64,000 nt of DNA, taken from Pumilibacter muris (GTDB lineage: Bacteria > Bacillota > Clostridia > Christensenellales > Pumilibacteraceae). This document shows, one piece after another, positions 17,132 to 25,972 of this stretch; the stretch's first letter is position 1, and every line of letters begins with the position of its first letter. The stretch is from positions 62,001 to 126,000 of the forward strand of contig NZ_CALPCN010000001.1 of assembly GCF_943193045.1 (NCBI RefSeq), read 5' to 3'. The notes under the pieces are model-generated. The model saw only the letters and a list, made by a program, of their open reading frames with translations. It did no database searches and was not told the DNA's origin. Position numbers and translations under genes: made by a program.

Positions 17132-18172
17132 ACGCTTGCCGTTTTATCGGCGCAGAGCGTTTCGGGCGCGCGTGACGGCGCGAGAAAGCTTGGCGGAAAA
17201 ATAGTTGCGGAGTATCCGTTTATAACGTCGGTTGGCGTCGATTTGCCTAACTGTGCGTGTAACAGTACGTCCGAATATTGCATAACTGTGGCAGGGCGAA
17301 CCTCTATAGCCGACGCAAGCGGCGGCTTTTTTTCGCAACCGCCGAATTTGTCGCGTTTGCATCGCGAGGGAATAACTGGCAAAGGCGTGGGAATTGCCGT
17401 GATAGACACGGGAATTTTTCCGCATATAGATTTTTGCGTTCCGCGAATGCGTATTGCCGCGTTTGCGGATTTTGTGAACGGAAAAACGGCGCCTTACGAC
17501 GATAACGGGCACGGCACGGCTGTGGCGGGGATAGCGTGCGGCAGCGGAATGTTTTCTTCGGCTGTGGGAGCCGCGCCTATGGCGAATATAGTGGCGTTAA
17601 AAGCTGTGGACGCAAGCGGCAGCGGCAATGTTTTGGGCATTCTTTCGGCTATGCAATGGCTGTATTCAAACTATAAGGCTCTCGGCGTAAGGGTGGTGAA
17701 TATTTCGCTTGGGAGCGAACCGCTCGGCGCGCGCGACCCGCTTGTGCTCGGAACGCGCGCATTGACGGCTGCGGGGCTTGTTGTGGTGGCGAGCGCGGGC
17801 AATTCGGGACCGGGCGGCGGAACTTTAAAATCGCCGGGAGTGGCAGAGCAAGCTATAACCGTCGGCGGGGCGGAAAAAGGGGAAAGAGGCTGGTATGCTG
17901 CCGAATTTTCTTCGCGCGGTTCCAAAATGCAGAATAAGCCCGACCTTATAGCGCCGGCTGTGGAAATAACTACGTCTTCGGCAAAGGGCGGTTTTATGCT
18001 AATGAGCGGAACGAGTGCGGCGGCCCCTCTTGTGTCGGGATTTTGCGCTTTGCTCATTCAGCGTTATCCTAAACATACTCCCGCAAGAATTAAAGAATAC
18101 GTTTTGTCGTTAGTAAAAGAACTCGACTGCCCGCACGAAGTTTGCGGTAACGGTATTTTTTATCCGTTTTAA
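17132..18172 (+). CDS. S8 family subtilisin-like serine peptidase, probable non-canonical ACG start
   Basis: The catalytic triad is complete: Asp in AVIDTGIFPH, His in DDNGHGTAVAGI and Ser in LMSGTSAAAPLVSG, with the oxyanion Asn in VASAGNSGPGG. No ATG, GTG or TTG is available before TTG 17243. That start would sit without a ribosome binding site and would cut a well-formed N-terminal region (LAVLSAQSVSG, LGGKIVAEYPF, like an inhibitor-I9 propeptide edge). AGAGGA at 17118-17123 is ideally placed for ACG at 17132, giving about 346 residues. No signal peptide is seen, so it may act inside the cell. Confidence 0.8.
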   Translation, partial: TLAVLSAQSVSGARDGARKLGGKIVAEYPFITSVGVDLPNCACNSTSEYCITVAGRTSIADASGGFFSQPPNLSRLHREGITGKGVGIAVIDTGIFPHIDFCVPRMRIAAFADFVNGKTAPYDDNGHGTAVAGIACGSGMFSSAVGAAPMANIVALKAVDASGSGNVLGILSAMQWLYSNYKALGVRVVNISLGSEPLGARDPLVLGTRALTAAGLVVVASAGNSGPGGGTLKSPGVAEQAITVGGAEKGERGWYAAEFSSRGSKMQNKPDLIAPAVEITTSSAKGGFMLMSGTSAAAPLVSGFCALLIQRYPKHTPARIKEYVLSLVKELDCPHEVCGNGIFYPF

Positions 18173-18220
18173 TAAGATTTTTAAGGTGTTTATGATATTA
18201 TGCCACGCATAATACTTGTT

Positions 18221-18256
18221 AAAATCGACCTTATTTTGCAATAAAGTCGATTTTTT
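18221..18256. terminator. Bidirectional intrinsic terminator
   Basis: AAAATCGAC pairs with GTCGATTTT and is followed by further T residues. It lies between the convergent subtilase and cysteine desulfurase genes. Confidence 0.8.
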
Positions 18257-18288
18257 GCAGTTGCATTTTCTGTTTTGAACGTGTTTGT

Positions 18289-19437
18289 TTATATGTTGCC
18301 TTTATATTCGGTTTCGGCGATTTCTTTTACCGCTTTTAAGAAAAATTCAGCTTCGCCGAAAGTGTTGTCGCCCGAAATAGACGCTCGTATTATTCCCGTT
18401 TCAACTGTGCCGAGATGTCGGTGCATGAGCGGGGCGCAGTGAAGTCCGCCGCGAACCGCTATATCGTATTGAGAACTTAGTATGTTGCTTGCGTCCATAG
18501 AACCTATGCCGCGAATATTAAAACTTATCATACCGTTAAAAACGTTTTGAGGAGTATATATTTTAACGCCGCGAATTGTTTGCAGAGTTTCGAGTATGTA
18601 TGCGCTCAGTTCGTGAATCTTTTCGCGGGATTGCGCTCGCGTTTTTTCGTTGTGCGTAATTGCGGCGTTTAAAGCGGCTATTGCGGGAGTGGGAAGCGTT
18701 CCCGATTCGAGCGATTCGGGCAATTCCGACGGTTGCAACACGTTTTCCGACTGTGTTCCCGTTCCGCCGTAAATAATCGGTTTAGGAGCGTCGGCTCCGA
18801 GCGCAAGTATTCCGATGCCTTGTATTGCGTGCAAGCCTTTGTGAGGAGCCACCGCGAGGTAGTCTATATTTTGCTCGGATATATTTATTTCGCCGTAGCC
18901 TACGCTTTGAGCGCCGTCAACCAAAAACTTTATTCCGCGTTTTCGACACAGCTTGCCTATTTCGTCGATTGAATTTGTTGCGCCCGTCACGTTGCTGACA
19001 TGGTTCACAGCCACCATATAGGTGCGCGGTGTGAGAGCGCGCTCTATTGCGTTTGCCGTTATAACTCCGTGTTCGTTCGGTTCCGCCAAACTCACGGTAA
19101 TTTTTCCCGCGCGTTGCAGTTCGAATAATGGGCGAAGCACGCTGTTGTGTTCGGTTACCGTAGTAACAACGTTGCCGCCGTCTTGCACTGTGCCGAGAAT
19201 CGCGGTGTTTAAAGCTTGCGTGCAATTAAGAGAAAAAACTATGCGCTCAGGTTCGGATAAACCGAGCAGTTTTGCCGCCTTTTTCCGCGTGGAATATACG
19301 AGCATTCCCGCTTTAAGCGACAAACTGTGCCCGCTTCTACCCGGATTCGCGCTCATAAATTTCATTGCGCTTACCGCCGCGTTTATTACGCTTTCGGGCT
19401 TAACGCCGCTTGTGGCAGAATTGTCGAAATAAATCAT
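18289..19437 (-). CDS. Cysteine desulfurase / selenocysteine lyase-like aminotransferase class V
   Basis: A 382-residue fold-type I PLP enzyme starting MIYFDNSATSGVKPESV. The lysine lies in DYLAVAPHKGLHAIQGIGIL, and the catalytic loop cysteine in AVRGGLHCAPLMHRHLGT. This matches the subgroup of cysteine desulfurase family proteins that sits next to Se/S carrier-like proteins in Firmicutes. It would release sulfur or selenium from the amino acid as a protein persulfide or selenide. It is divergent from the DUF3343 gene, its likely partner. Confidence 0.87.
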   Translation of the reverse strand: MIYFDNSATSGVKPESVINAAVSAMKFMSANPGRSGHSLSLKAGMLVYSTRKKAAKLLGLSEPERIVFSLNCTQALNTAILGTVQDGGNVVTTVTEHNSVLRPLFELQRAGKITVSLAEPNEHGVITANAIERALTPRTYMVAVNHVSNVTGATNSIDEIGKLCRKRGIKFLVDGAQSVGYGEINISEQNIDYLAVAPHKGLHAIQGIGILALGADAPKPIIYGGTGTQSENVLQPSELPESLESGTLPTPAIAALNAAITHNEKTRAQSREKIHELSAYILETLQTIRGVKIYTPQNVFNGMISFNIRGIGSMDASNILSSQYDIAVRGGLHCAPLMHRHLGTVETGIIRASISGDNTFGEAEFFLKAVKEIAETEYKGNI

Positions 19438-19547
19438 GTGTCACCGTCCGCACTTTTTGTTCGTAGAACAATATAATGTTAGTATAGTATACTTAGCGGA
19501 TGGCTGCTTTATAACTTAAATATCGGTACAAAAGGAGATTTTTCGAC

Positions 19548-19790
19548 ATGGTGTTGTTTGCTTTTCGCAGTCGTACTCAATCGATGAAACTTTACGACTT
19601 GTTGCGTACGAGCGGGGTGGAGTGCGAAATTATAAATACGCCCCGCGAGGTGTCTGCGTCTTGCGGACTGAGCGTTCGTGTTCCCGACGACGAAGCCGAG
19701 CGCGCTTTGGGCGTATATAATTATTATCACCCCGACACGCTTTTGGGCGTATATTACGGCGATGAGCGCGGTTACAGAAGATACAATTAA
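19548..19790 (+). CDS. DUF3343 putative Se/S carrier-like protein
   Basis: An 80-residue protein preceded by AAAGGAGATTT. FAFRSRTQSMKLYDLLRTSGVECEIINTPREVSASCGLSVRV is typical of DUF3343 (putative Se/S carrier). The two cysteines near residues 25 and 42 are candidates for holding the transferred chalcogen. Pairing with a cysteine desulfurase-like gene on the other strand supports a sulfur or selenium relay. Whether selenium is used cannot be told, as no selD or selA is in the window. Confidence 0.82.
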   Translation: MVLFAFRSRTQSMKLYDLLRTSGVECEIINTPREVSASCGLSVRVPDDEAERALGVYNYYHPDTLLGVYYGDERGYRRYN

Positions 19791-19827
19791 AAGCGCCGTT
19801 ATGTAGCGGGCTACTTTGAAACAAAAT

Positions 19828-19860
19828 TAAACGGCGACGCGTTTGTTACGTCGCCGTTTA
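19828..19860. terminator. Bidirectional intrinsic terminator
   Basis: TAAACGGCGACG pairs perfectly (12 bp) with CGTCGCCGTTTA around a nine-base loop, with T-rich tracts on both outer sides. It overlaps the stop codon of the minus-strand gene at 19858. Confidence 0.85.
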
Positions 19861-20709
19861 GTTATTTTCGCGGTTGGGTATTGTTCCGACGCCAAAACCG
19901 AGTTTATTACCGTCGAGCAAATATTTTTTCGTCGATTTTTGAAGAGAAGTATATTCCGCAAGTTTTTGAATTTCGTTTATTCTTGTTGCAGCGTTCTTGC
20001 CGCAAATATTTAATATGCATGATTTGTCGGCTCCGAAAATTCTTTCTAACGCTTGCGACTCGTCGTTAACCGAGTAATGAATATTAAATAAACTCATGAA
20101 TTTTACTATATTAGACTGCTTATCCATAAAAGCAATGTTATTTTCGTATAGCAGCCAACTTTCGCAAAAATAATAATCGTATTTGTAATCGGGGAAATAT
20201 CTTTTAAAAAAAGTGCTTGCCGATTTAATGGATTGCACACAGTCTTTTTGCGTTAATTTTTCTCCCTGAGGAATGTGTATGAAAACGAGCTTTTCTCCGT
20301 CCGAAAAAGGTAAACGCAAATTATCTGATTGAGGATTGTCGTATGTGAAAAATTGATATTGCAGCCGACCTATTTTAAATAATTTGAACGCGATATGGTT
20401 TTTTATCCACTCTATATTATTGAGCCCGACATTATTGCAATTTTCGCACCAAATCCGTATATCGTCTATAGTCGCCGCAAAAATTTCTTCGCTTATGCCT
20501 TTATTTTCGTAATTTAACAGCGTTTCTTCGGCGCCTTTCAAAGCGGCGGCTAATTTAATAAGCTTGCTGTGTTTTGCGCTTATCGTTTTGTCTTTTGCCA
20601 ACATTTTACCCAAGCGCGTTGCCGTGTTCAGGCTTTTTGAATCCAAGCTTTCAAGCTTGTTTAAAAGACGTTCGTCAAGCGTCAGATATTTTAATACTTC
20701 GAAACGCAT
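19858..20709 (-). CDS. Acyltransferase-like protein with GNAT_C-type C-terminal domain
   Basis: A 283-residue protein. The middle and C-terminal part (LVFIHIPQGEKLTQKDCVQS, FFKRYFPDYKYDYYFCESWLLYE, DKQSNIVKFMSLFNI) resembles the C-terminal domain of two-domain GNAT-like acyltransferases (GNAT_C/DUF5596). The usual N-terminal half is present as a helical LDERLLNKLESLDSKSLN region. It is AT-richer than the neighbouring core genes. Its substrate is unknown. It shares orientation with the GNAT gene next to it. Confidence 0.6.
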   Translation of the reverse strand: MRFEVLKYLTLDERLLNKLESLDSKSLNTATRLGKMLAKDKTISAKHSKLIKLAAALKGAEETLLNYENKGISEEIFAATIDDIRIWCENCNNVGLNNIEWIKNHIAFKLFKIGRLQYQFFTYDNPQSDNLRLPFSDGEKLVFIHIPQGEKLTQKDCVQSIKSASTFFKRYFPDYKYDYYFCESWLLYENNIAFMDKQSNIVKFMSLFNIHYSVNDESQALERIFGADKSCILNICGKNAATRINEIQKLAEYTSLQKSTKKYLLDGNKLGFGVGTIPNRENN

Positions 20710-20785
20710 AATTCAATATACCATTTTTATAGCTTTTTGTCAATTCTGCGAACGCGCGGCAATTTGCAACTCACAAAATTGAAGC

Positions 20786-21286
20786 TTATTTTACAATTAT
20801 CTCGTAATGTATTCTTTGCCCTGCGTATTCGGGGCAAATCGGTTCTTCGCTTTTTTTCACAAACCTGAATCCGACACTTTCATAAGTGCGTTGTGCGGCA
20901 ACCAACTTCTCGTTAGTACAAACAATAATTTTTTTTGCACCTTGAGCAATAATGCGATTTACAGCCTCTCGCATTTGTCGTCCGCCGTAGCCGTTGCTTT
21001 TATGTGCAGTTGCAATACAATTATGTCCTACCTCTGCCACTTCGGGTAATTTTCTGGGGTCCCACGAAACAAATCCGATAGGCTTATCGGCTAAAACCGT
21101 AATAAACCCGTATTTTTCGGCAATTTGCGGGTTGTCGTAAAAAAAGTCGTCAAACTCTTGCCATTGCTTTTGCCAATAACGTGCAAATTTCGGTTCGTAT
21201 GAATATCCGTCTTTCAACAATGCCGCAAGCGTTCCGCGAGGGAACTCTGTTATTTTTTCAAATTTCAAGCTCATAGTCGCATCCAT
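20786..21286 (-). CDS. GNAT family N-acetyltransferase
   Basis: A 166-residue acetyltransferase. VGHNCIATAHKSNGYGGRQMREAVNRI is the beta4/acetyl-CoA pyrophosphate loop region in variant form (KSNGYGGRQM). It is followed by KIIVCTNEKLVAAQRTYESVGFRFV, the usual strand-helix-strand ending. The acceptor is unknown. It lies just outside the recombinase end of the mobile element, so whether it belongs to the element is uncertain. Confidence 0.8.
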   Translation of the reverse strand: MDATMSLKFEKITEFPRGTLAALLKDGYSYEPKFARYWQKQWQEFDDFFYDNPQIAEKYGFITVLADKPIGFVSWDPRKLPEVAEVGHNCIATAHKSNGYGGRQMREAVNRIIAQGAKKIIVCTNEKLVAAQRTYESVGFRFVKKSEEPICPEYAGQRIHYEIIVK

Positions 21287-21349
21287 AAATTACTGTTTAT
21301 CGTACTATGATTATACCACAAAGAAATACCGAAATCAATGTTCGTACTT

Positions 21350-22868
21350 TCATATATAAAAATAAATCCGAACCAATCGCCTTATGCACATTCGGTTCGG
21401 ATTAAATTGTTTTGGTGCACCGTTTGAAAACAAGGTTGAACTTTCGAGTTCTTCAAGCGATACAATTTCTTCTTTACCGTTCGCGTTATATACGATTTTC
21501 ATATAATCGTCGTAAAGGTAAATCGAGTTTATGAAGGTATCAATAATCTTTCGTTTTCCGTCTTGCGTGGATATATCTATCTTACGGAAGTTATATAGTG
21601 CCATTTTGAAATGGCCTTGCGTGAATATCGGTGTTTTTAACTGTTCCTTTGCAATCGCGTCCGTTATTTCTTTTTGCTCTGTTTCAAGGTCGGACAGCCG
21701 CTTTAACAGTATTTCCGTTGCGTAACCTTTCTGAACGGCGTTTACTATATTCTCAATCTCTTTTTCTTTTTGCTTTAACTGTTCTTGTAACTTGGGGAGT
21801 AGCGTGCTTTCCGTGCATTGCAATTCAAACAGCTTTTCCGAAAGCCTTTCAATCACACCGTCGTCTTTTAGAAATTCCATTGTTTTATGGACAATAAAAT
21901 CTTCTAACTTGATCTTGCCGACAGCCTTTTTCTCGCATTTATGCTTTTTCTGTCGAACGCAAGCATAGTACCGATAGACAACGCCTTTTGTTCCGCTCGT
22001 TCCCGCTTGCGCTACCATCATAGCGCCGCAACGCCCACAAAAAAGTTTTGTCGTTAATATATAATCGTCGTCCGCTGTGTGCCTTGCCGGTGCTTTGGAG
22101 TTCTTGGCAAGTTCCAACTGTACGGAATTGAAAAGTTCTTCGCTCACAATAGACGGTACACTGTCTTTGATAACCACGCCCATATGACGGTATTCGCCTA
22201 TGTAAACTCTGTTTGAGAGCATATACCGAATAGCGTTATATCGTAACTCTTTCCCGTTAGGGCGAGTGACTTTCCGCTCAGACATTATGCTGTAAATCTC
22301 TTTTACCGTATTTCCCATCGTTACACAACTTGAATATCTCGGCAACGATAGGCGCGGCTTTCGGGTCTATATCTAACTTGCGTTCCGCATTTATTATATA
22401 TCCAAACGGAACATTGCCGCCGTTCCATAAACCTTTTAAGGCGTTCTCTTTCATACCGCGAGTTACTTTCTCGGCAAGTTCGGCGGAATAGAATTCTGCC
22501 ATTCCTTCCAAGACCGATTCAAGGAGTATGCCTTCCGAGCCTTCGGCAATCGTTTCTTTTGCCGATACAACCTTTACGCCGTTTTTGCGGAGTAGTGCTT
22601 TATAGTGTGCGCTGTCGTAACGGTTACGGGAAAAACGGTCTAACTTCCAAACGATGATACAATCAAAAGCGTGTTTATAGCTATCCTTTATCATACGCTG
22701 AAATTCGGGACGGTTATCCGTCTTTGCGGACAACGCTCTGTCTATGTAATTGCCCATAACTTGAATATCGTTATAGGTTGCGTATTCCATACACTCGCGG
22801 AGCTGACCTTCGATACTCGCTTCCGTTTGGTTATCGCTTGAATATCTTGCGTAAATGACTGCTCTCAT
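21350..22868 (-). pseudogene. Large serine recombinase / integrase, interrupted by a frameshift
   Basis: Two overlapping frames make one protein. 22868 to 22278 gives the resolvase catalytic domain (AVIYARYSSDNQTEASIEGQ with the nucleophile serine, VWKLDRFSRNRYDS). 22345 to 21350 gives the recombinase domain (LRYNAIRYMLSNRVYIGEYRH), a zinc ribbon (KLFCGRCGAM through YYACVRQKKHKCEKKAV) and a coiled coil. The frame changes near 22298-22312, between KLCNDGKYG and VKEIYSIM, needing one base fewer or two more. Such enzymes integrate and excise mobile elements. ATGA overlap with the XRE gene shows one operon. Confidence 0.88.
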
Positions 22869-23233
22869 TTGTTTTGTTCCCCCATAAGGCGTAAAAGTGT
22901 TTCCTTTAATTGTGCGTTTGCAGGAGAGTTCGGGTCAAAGCACATTTCGATTAGCTCTTGCATTTGAGTTTGGTTTTTCCATACTTTGGGTTGAAAATCG
23001 TATAGCTTGCCTTGCGGGTTGTCCGTCCTGCCGAATATATAGTCAAGCGATACGTCAAAAAAGTCGGCGTACTGCATTAACACGCCGTAGGGCGGAAACG
23101 CTTGTCCTTTTTCATAACGGAATATGGCGGGTTGTTCCACTCCTTCAAAATTAGCGGCGAGTTTGGCTTGAGAAAGTCTAACGCTTTCTCGTAAGCCTTT
23201 TAATCTTTGCGCTACTATCGTCGGTTTCTTCAT
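22865..23233 (-). CDS. XRE family transcriptional regulator
   Basis: A 122-residue protein with an N-terminal HTH_3 domain (RLKGLRESVRLSQAKLAANFEGVEQPAIFRYEKGQAFPP) and the common DVSLDYIFGRTDNPQG linker. ATG 23233 is preceded by AGGTGG. An upstream longer frame has no support. Its stop overlaps the recombinase start by four bases (ATGA), so it likely controls recombinase expression and perhaps the divergent cargo promoter. Confidence 0.9.
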   Translation of the reverse strand: MKKPTIVAQRLKGLRESVRLSQAKLAANFEGVEQPAIFRYEKGQAFPPYGVLMQYADFFDVSLDYIFGRTDNPQGKLYDFQPKVWKNQTQMQELIEMCFDPNSPANAQLKETLLRLMGEQNK

Positions 23234-23315
23234 ATAACCACCTAAATCTTTATTTTGAATTATAATACTACATATAAAGATTATTGTCAATACGATTTAG
23301 AAATAAAATTTCACT

Positions 23316-23344
23316 TGAAAAAAATTCTTTGTTGTGCTATAATT
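23316..23344 (+). promoter_or_regulatory. Cargo operon promoter
   Basis: TTGAAA at 23316-23321, 17-bp spacer, TATAAT at 23339-23344, just ahead of GGAGGAATACA and the effector-binding gene. It faces away from the XRE gene and is a plausible XRE target. Confidence 0.75.
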
Positions 23345-23371
23345 TTAATGATTAAACTTCGGAGGAATACA

Positions 23372-23824
23372 ATGGCTTACTCATTTAAGAGCGTAACGAT
23401 ACGCACGGACAATTCCGAGAGTGGAATGGTAAAAATCAACGAACTTTGGGCGGATATTATGACGGGCAAAATTACGCTTGACTTTATAGAAAACGGCACA
23501 CCCGTAAAAGGACTGTCGCCTATATCGTCATACAGCGATTACGAAAGCGACGAGAAAGGCAAATACAACTTGTCCGTTATGTCCGTAACAGTAGATTTCT
23601 TTACAAAAATGGAAGAATTGGTCGCGCAAGGCAAGTATATCAAAATCGACGAGAGCGGCGAAACGATTGCCGACTGCGCTAACAAAGCGTGGTCGAAAGT
23701 TTGGCAACTTACCGCAAGCGGCGAACTTAAACGTGCTTTTACAATCGACTATGAAAGCACCGTACCCGCCGAATATACCAAAGACGGTAAAGCGCATTGC
23801 TATTTATACATAGCGGTGAAGTAA
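23372..23824 (+). CDS. AraC effector-binding (GyrI-like/Cass2-like) domain protein
   Basis: A 150-residue stand-alone effector-binding domain. It starts MAYSFKSVTIRTDNSESGM and ends with a YESTVPAEYTKDGKAHCYLYIAVK-type strand pattern, the form seen in integron Cass2 and YdeE-like proteins that bind cationic drugs or small ligands. GGAGGAATACA precedes the ATG. It has no DNA-binding domain, so it may be a scavenger or partner of a regulator. It is the first gene of the cargo run. Confidence 0.72.
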   Translation: MAYSFKSVTIRTDNSESGMVKINELWADIMTGKITLDFIENGTPVKGLSPISSYSDYESDEKGKYNLSVMSVTVDFFTKMEELVAQGKYIKIDESGETIADCANKAWSKVWQLTASGELKRAFTIDYESTVPAEYTKDGKAHCYLYIAVK

Positions 23825-23830
23825 AAAATT

Positions 23831-24490
23831 ATGATTGACATTAAAACTTGGATTGCGGAATTTACAAACAAAGTCGAGCAAACTTTTTCCGAACGCGTAT
23901 GGTTTATAGGTTTGCAAGGCAGTTACGGCAGAGGCGAAGCAACTCAAACAAGCGATATAGACGTGGTTGTAATTCTCGACGAACTGCGTATAGACGATTT
24001 GAAAGCCTATCGGGATATGCTCGATACTTTGCAGAACAGAGAACTTGTTTGCGGTTTCATTTCGGGCAAGGACGAACTTTTGAATTGGGAAACGAGCGAC
24101 CTTTTTCAATTCTATTACGATACCACACCCATTAAAGGTACGCTCGATTGCTTGCTTGAAAAGATAGATAAAAAGGCAGTAAAGCGGGCTATAAAAATCG
24201 ATGCGTGCAATATTTATCACGCCTGCGTGCATAACTTCGTTCACGAAAAAAACTACGATATTCTGCGCTCGCTTTATAAATCTGCTGTATTTGTTTTACT
24301 AGCGATATGGTTTTACGAAACGGGTAAATATATCAAATCAAAGGCTGAATTGCAAAATGCAATCAATCCGCCGTCTGCCGTACTAACAAATGCACAAGAG
24401 TTAAAGAACGGTGCAAGCGTAAAGTTTGAGGAAATGTCGGAGTTGCTACTGAATTGGGCGACGGCGCTAATAAGGGGATATAACGAATGA
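23831..24490 (+). CDS. Nucleotidyltransferase-fold protein (aminoglycoside adenylyltransferase-like)
   Basis: A 219-residue protein with the polymerase-beta-like site FIGLQGSYGRGEATQTSDIDVVVIL, that is G-S-x(3)-G-x(5)-S-D-x-D with both metal-binding aspartates. The C-terminal helical part contains ACNIYHACVHNFVHEKNYD. Family members modify aminoglycosides or other small molecules with AMP. Resistance cannot be claimed from sequence alone. The stop overlaps the next gene's ATG. Confidence 0.75.
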   Translation: MIDIKTWIAEFTNKVEQTFSERVWFIGLQGSYGRGEATQTSDIDVVVILDELRIDDLKAYRDMLDTLQNRELVCGFISGKDELLNWETSDLFQFYYDTTPIKGTLDCLLEKIDKKAVKRAIKIDACNIYHACVHNFVHEKNYDILRSLYKSAVFVLLAIWFYETGKYIKSKAELQNAINPPSAVLTNAQELKNGASVKFEEMSELLLNWATALIRGYNE

Positions 24491-24951
24491 CCATAGAGCT
24501 TATAAAGGAAAACGAAATACAAGAAACTTGCGATATGGTAGCCCGCGCGTGTAAAAATTCGGTTTTTGCCGAGTTTTATCCGCAACAGCCGCAATATTTT
24601 TCTATTCCGTATGACGAAATAAAGCAAAAAGCCGAATACGGACATTTCTATGTTGTGAAAGAATGCGGCAAAATTATCGGATGCGGGTGTATCGGCGCTT
24701 ATTGGGACAGTTTGACGGAAAGTTGGATAAACACTATTTTTGTTGAGCCGTCCCATCAACATAAAGGAATCGGCAAGAAAATCATAGAACATTTGGAAAG
24801 CGACGAATATGCGAAGAGAGCAAACCGCATTGAAATTCATTCGGCAATATCGGCGATACCGTTCTATCGCAAATTAGGCTACGAACATAAACACGGAGAT
24901 TTGTCTTATAAGGACGGAATGTTCGACCTTGAAAAGTTTTTTAATAAATAG
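24487..24951 (+). CDS. GNAT family N-acetyltransferase
   Basis: A 154-residue acetyltransferase with the acetyl-CoA loop HQHKGIGKKIIEHL preceded by INTIFVEPS. It ends IEIHSAISAIPFYRKLGYE, a standard GNAT close. ATGA overlap with the preceding nucleotidyltransferase indicates coupling; the pair may modify the same class of compound, which is an inference from position. Confidence 0.88.
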   Translation: MTIELIKENEIQETCDMVARACKNSVFAEFYPQQPQYFSIPYDEIKQKAEYGHFYVVKECGKIIGCGCIGAYWDSLTESWINTIFVEPSHQHKGIGKKIIEHLESDEYAKRANRIEIHSAISAIPFYRKLGYEHKHGDLSYKDGMFDLEKFFNK

Positions 24952-24992
24952 ATTTTAACGGTTGTTCGCCACAAAATAAAAAGGAGTAAATA

Positions 24993-25193
24993 ATGCCTTA
25001 TATCAAAATCGAAAGCGGAAAACTGACCGACGAACAAAAAACGTTGCTTATAAAGCGCGTAACCGAAGTCTCTGCGGAAATTATGAATATTCCGAAAGAA
25101 TTTTTTACAACAACCATTACGGAATTGCCCGATAAAAACTTCGGTATCGGCGGCAAAACCATCGATATTATCAAAGACGAGTACAAAAAATGA
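24993..25193 (+). CDS. 4-oxalocrotonate tautomerase family protein
   Basis: A 66-residue protein beginning MPYIKIESGKLTDEQK. Pro2 becomes the N-terminal catalytic proline after Met removal. The length and the ITELPDKNFGIGGKTI segment fit small tautomerases that work as hexamers on 2-oxo acids. AAAGGAG precedes the ATG. The stop overlaps the next start by four bases. Confidence 0.9.
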   Translation: MPYIKIESGKLTDEQKTLLIKRVTEVSAEIMNIPKEFFTTTITELPDKNFGIGGKTIDIIKDEYKK

Positions 25194-25951
25194 AAGATTG
25201 GTTTACAATAGATAAAATCGACGAAACGACTTATATTATAAGCGAATATCGCCACCCAGAAGAAACACACTGCTATCTTTTAATCGGCAGCGAGCGTTGT
25301 CTTTTGATTGATACGGGACTTGGGATATGTAATATTTACGAGCAAGTCCGTAAGCTGACGAACAAACCCGTTACCGCCGTTGCAACGCATATTCATTGGG
25401 ATCATATAGGCGGTCATAAATATTTCCCCGATTTTTACGCCCATAAAGCTGAGTTGGATTGGCTGAAAGGCAAATTTCCGTTGACGACACAAACCATCCG
25501 CGATATGGTAATAGACCGTTGCGATTTGCCCGAAGGCTTTGACGTAAGCAAGTACGAGATGTTTCAGGGAACACCAACGAAGGTGTTAAACGGCGGCGAA
25601 ATAATTGATTTGGGCAATAGAAAAATCGAAGTCTTACATACCGCAGGGCATTCGCCGGGACACCTTTGCTTTTGGGAGCGAGAGCGCGGCTACATATTTA
25701 CGGGCGACTTGATTTATAAAGATACGTTGTTTGCTTATTATCCGTCCACCGACCCCGAAGCGTATTTACAGTCGCTTGAAAAAATAGCAGCGTTACCGTC
25801 AAAAAGACTTTTCCCCGCTCATCACTCACTTGATATACAGCCCGAAATTGCAATAAGAATGAGAGATGCGTTTCGAGAATTGAAAGCGCAAGACAAACTG
25901 CATCACGGCGCAGGGACATTCGATTACGGCGATTGGGCGGTGTGGTTATAA
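25190..25951 (+). CDS. MBL fold metallo-hydrolase
   Basis: A 253-residue metallo-beta-lactamase-fold hydrolase. The metal motif THIHWDHIGG (HxHxDH) and the later HTAGHSPGHLCFWE histidine and FTGDLIY aspartate are all in place, with AHHSLD as the last ligand region. It resembles the glyoxalase II/RNase J-like general hydrolase group; the substrate is unknown. It is translationally coupled to the tautomerase. Confidence 0.9.
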   Translation: MKDWFTIDKIDETTYIISEYRHPEETHCYLLIGSERCLLIDTGLGICNIYEQVRKLTNKPVTAVATHIHWDHIGGHKYFPDFYAHKAELDWLKGKFPLTTQTIRDMVIDRCDLPEGFDVSKYEMFQGTPTKVLNGGEIIDLGNRKIEVLHTAGHSPGHLCFWERERGYIFTGDLIYKDTLFAYYPSTDPEAYLQSLEKIAALPSKRLFPAHHSLDIQPEIAIRMRDAFRELKAQDKLHHGAGTFDYGDWAVWL

Positions 25952-25972
25952 AAATTATAACGGAGTTGAAAT

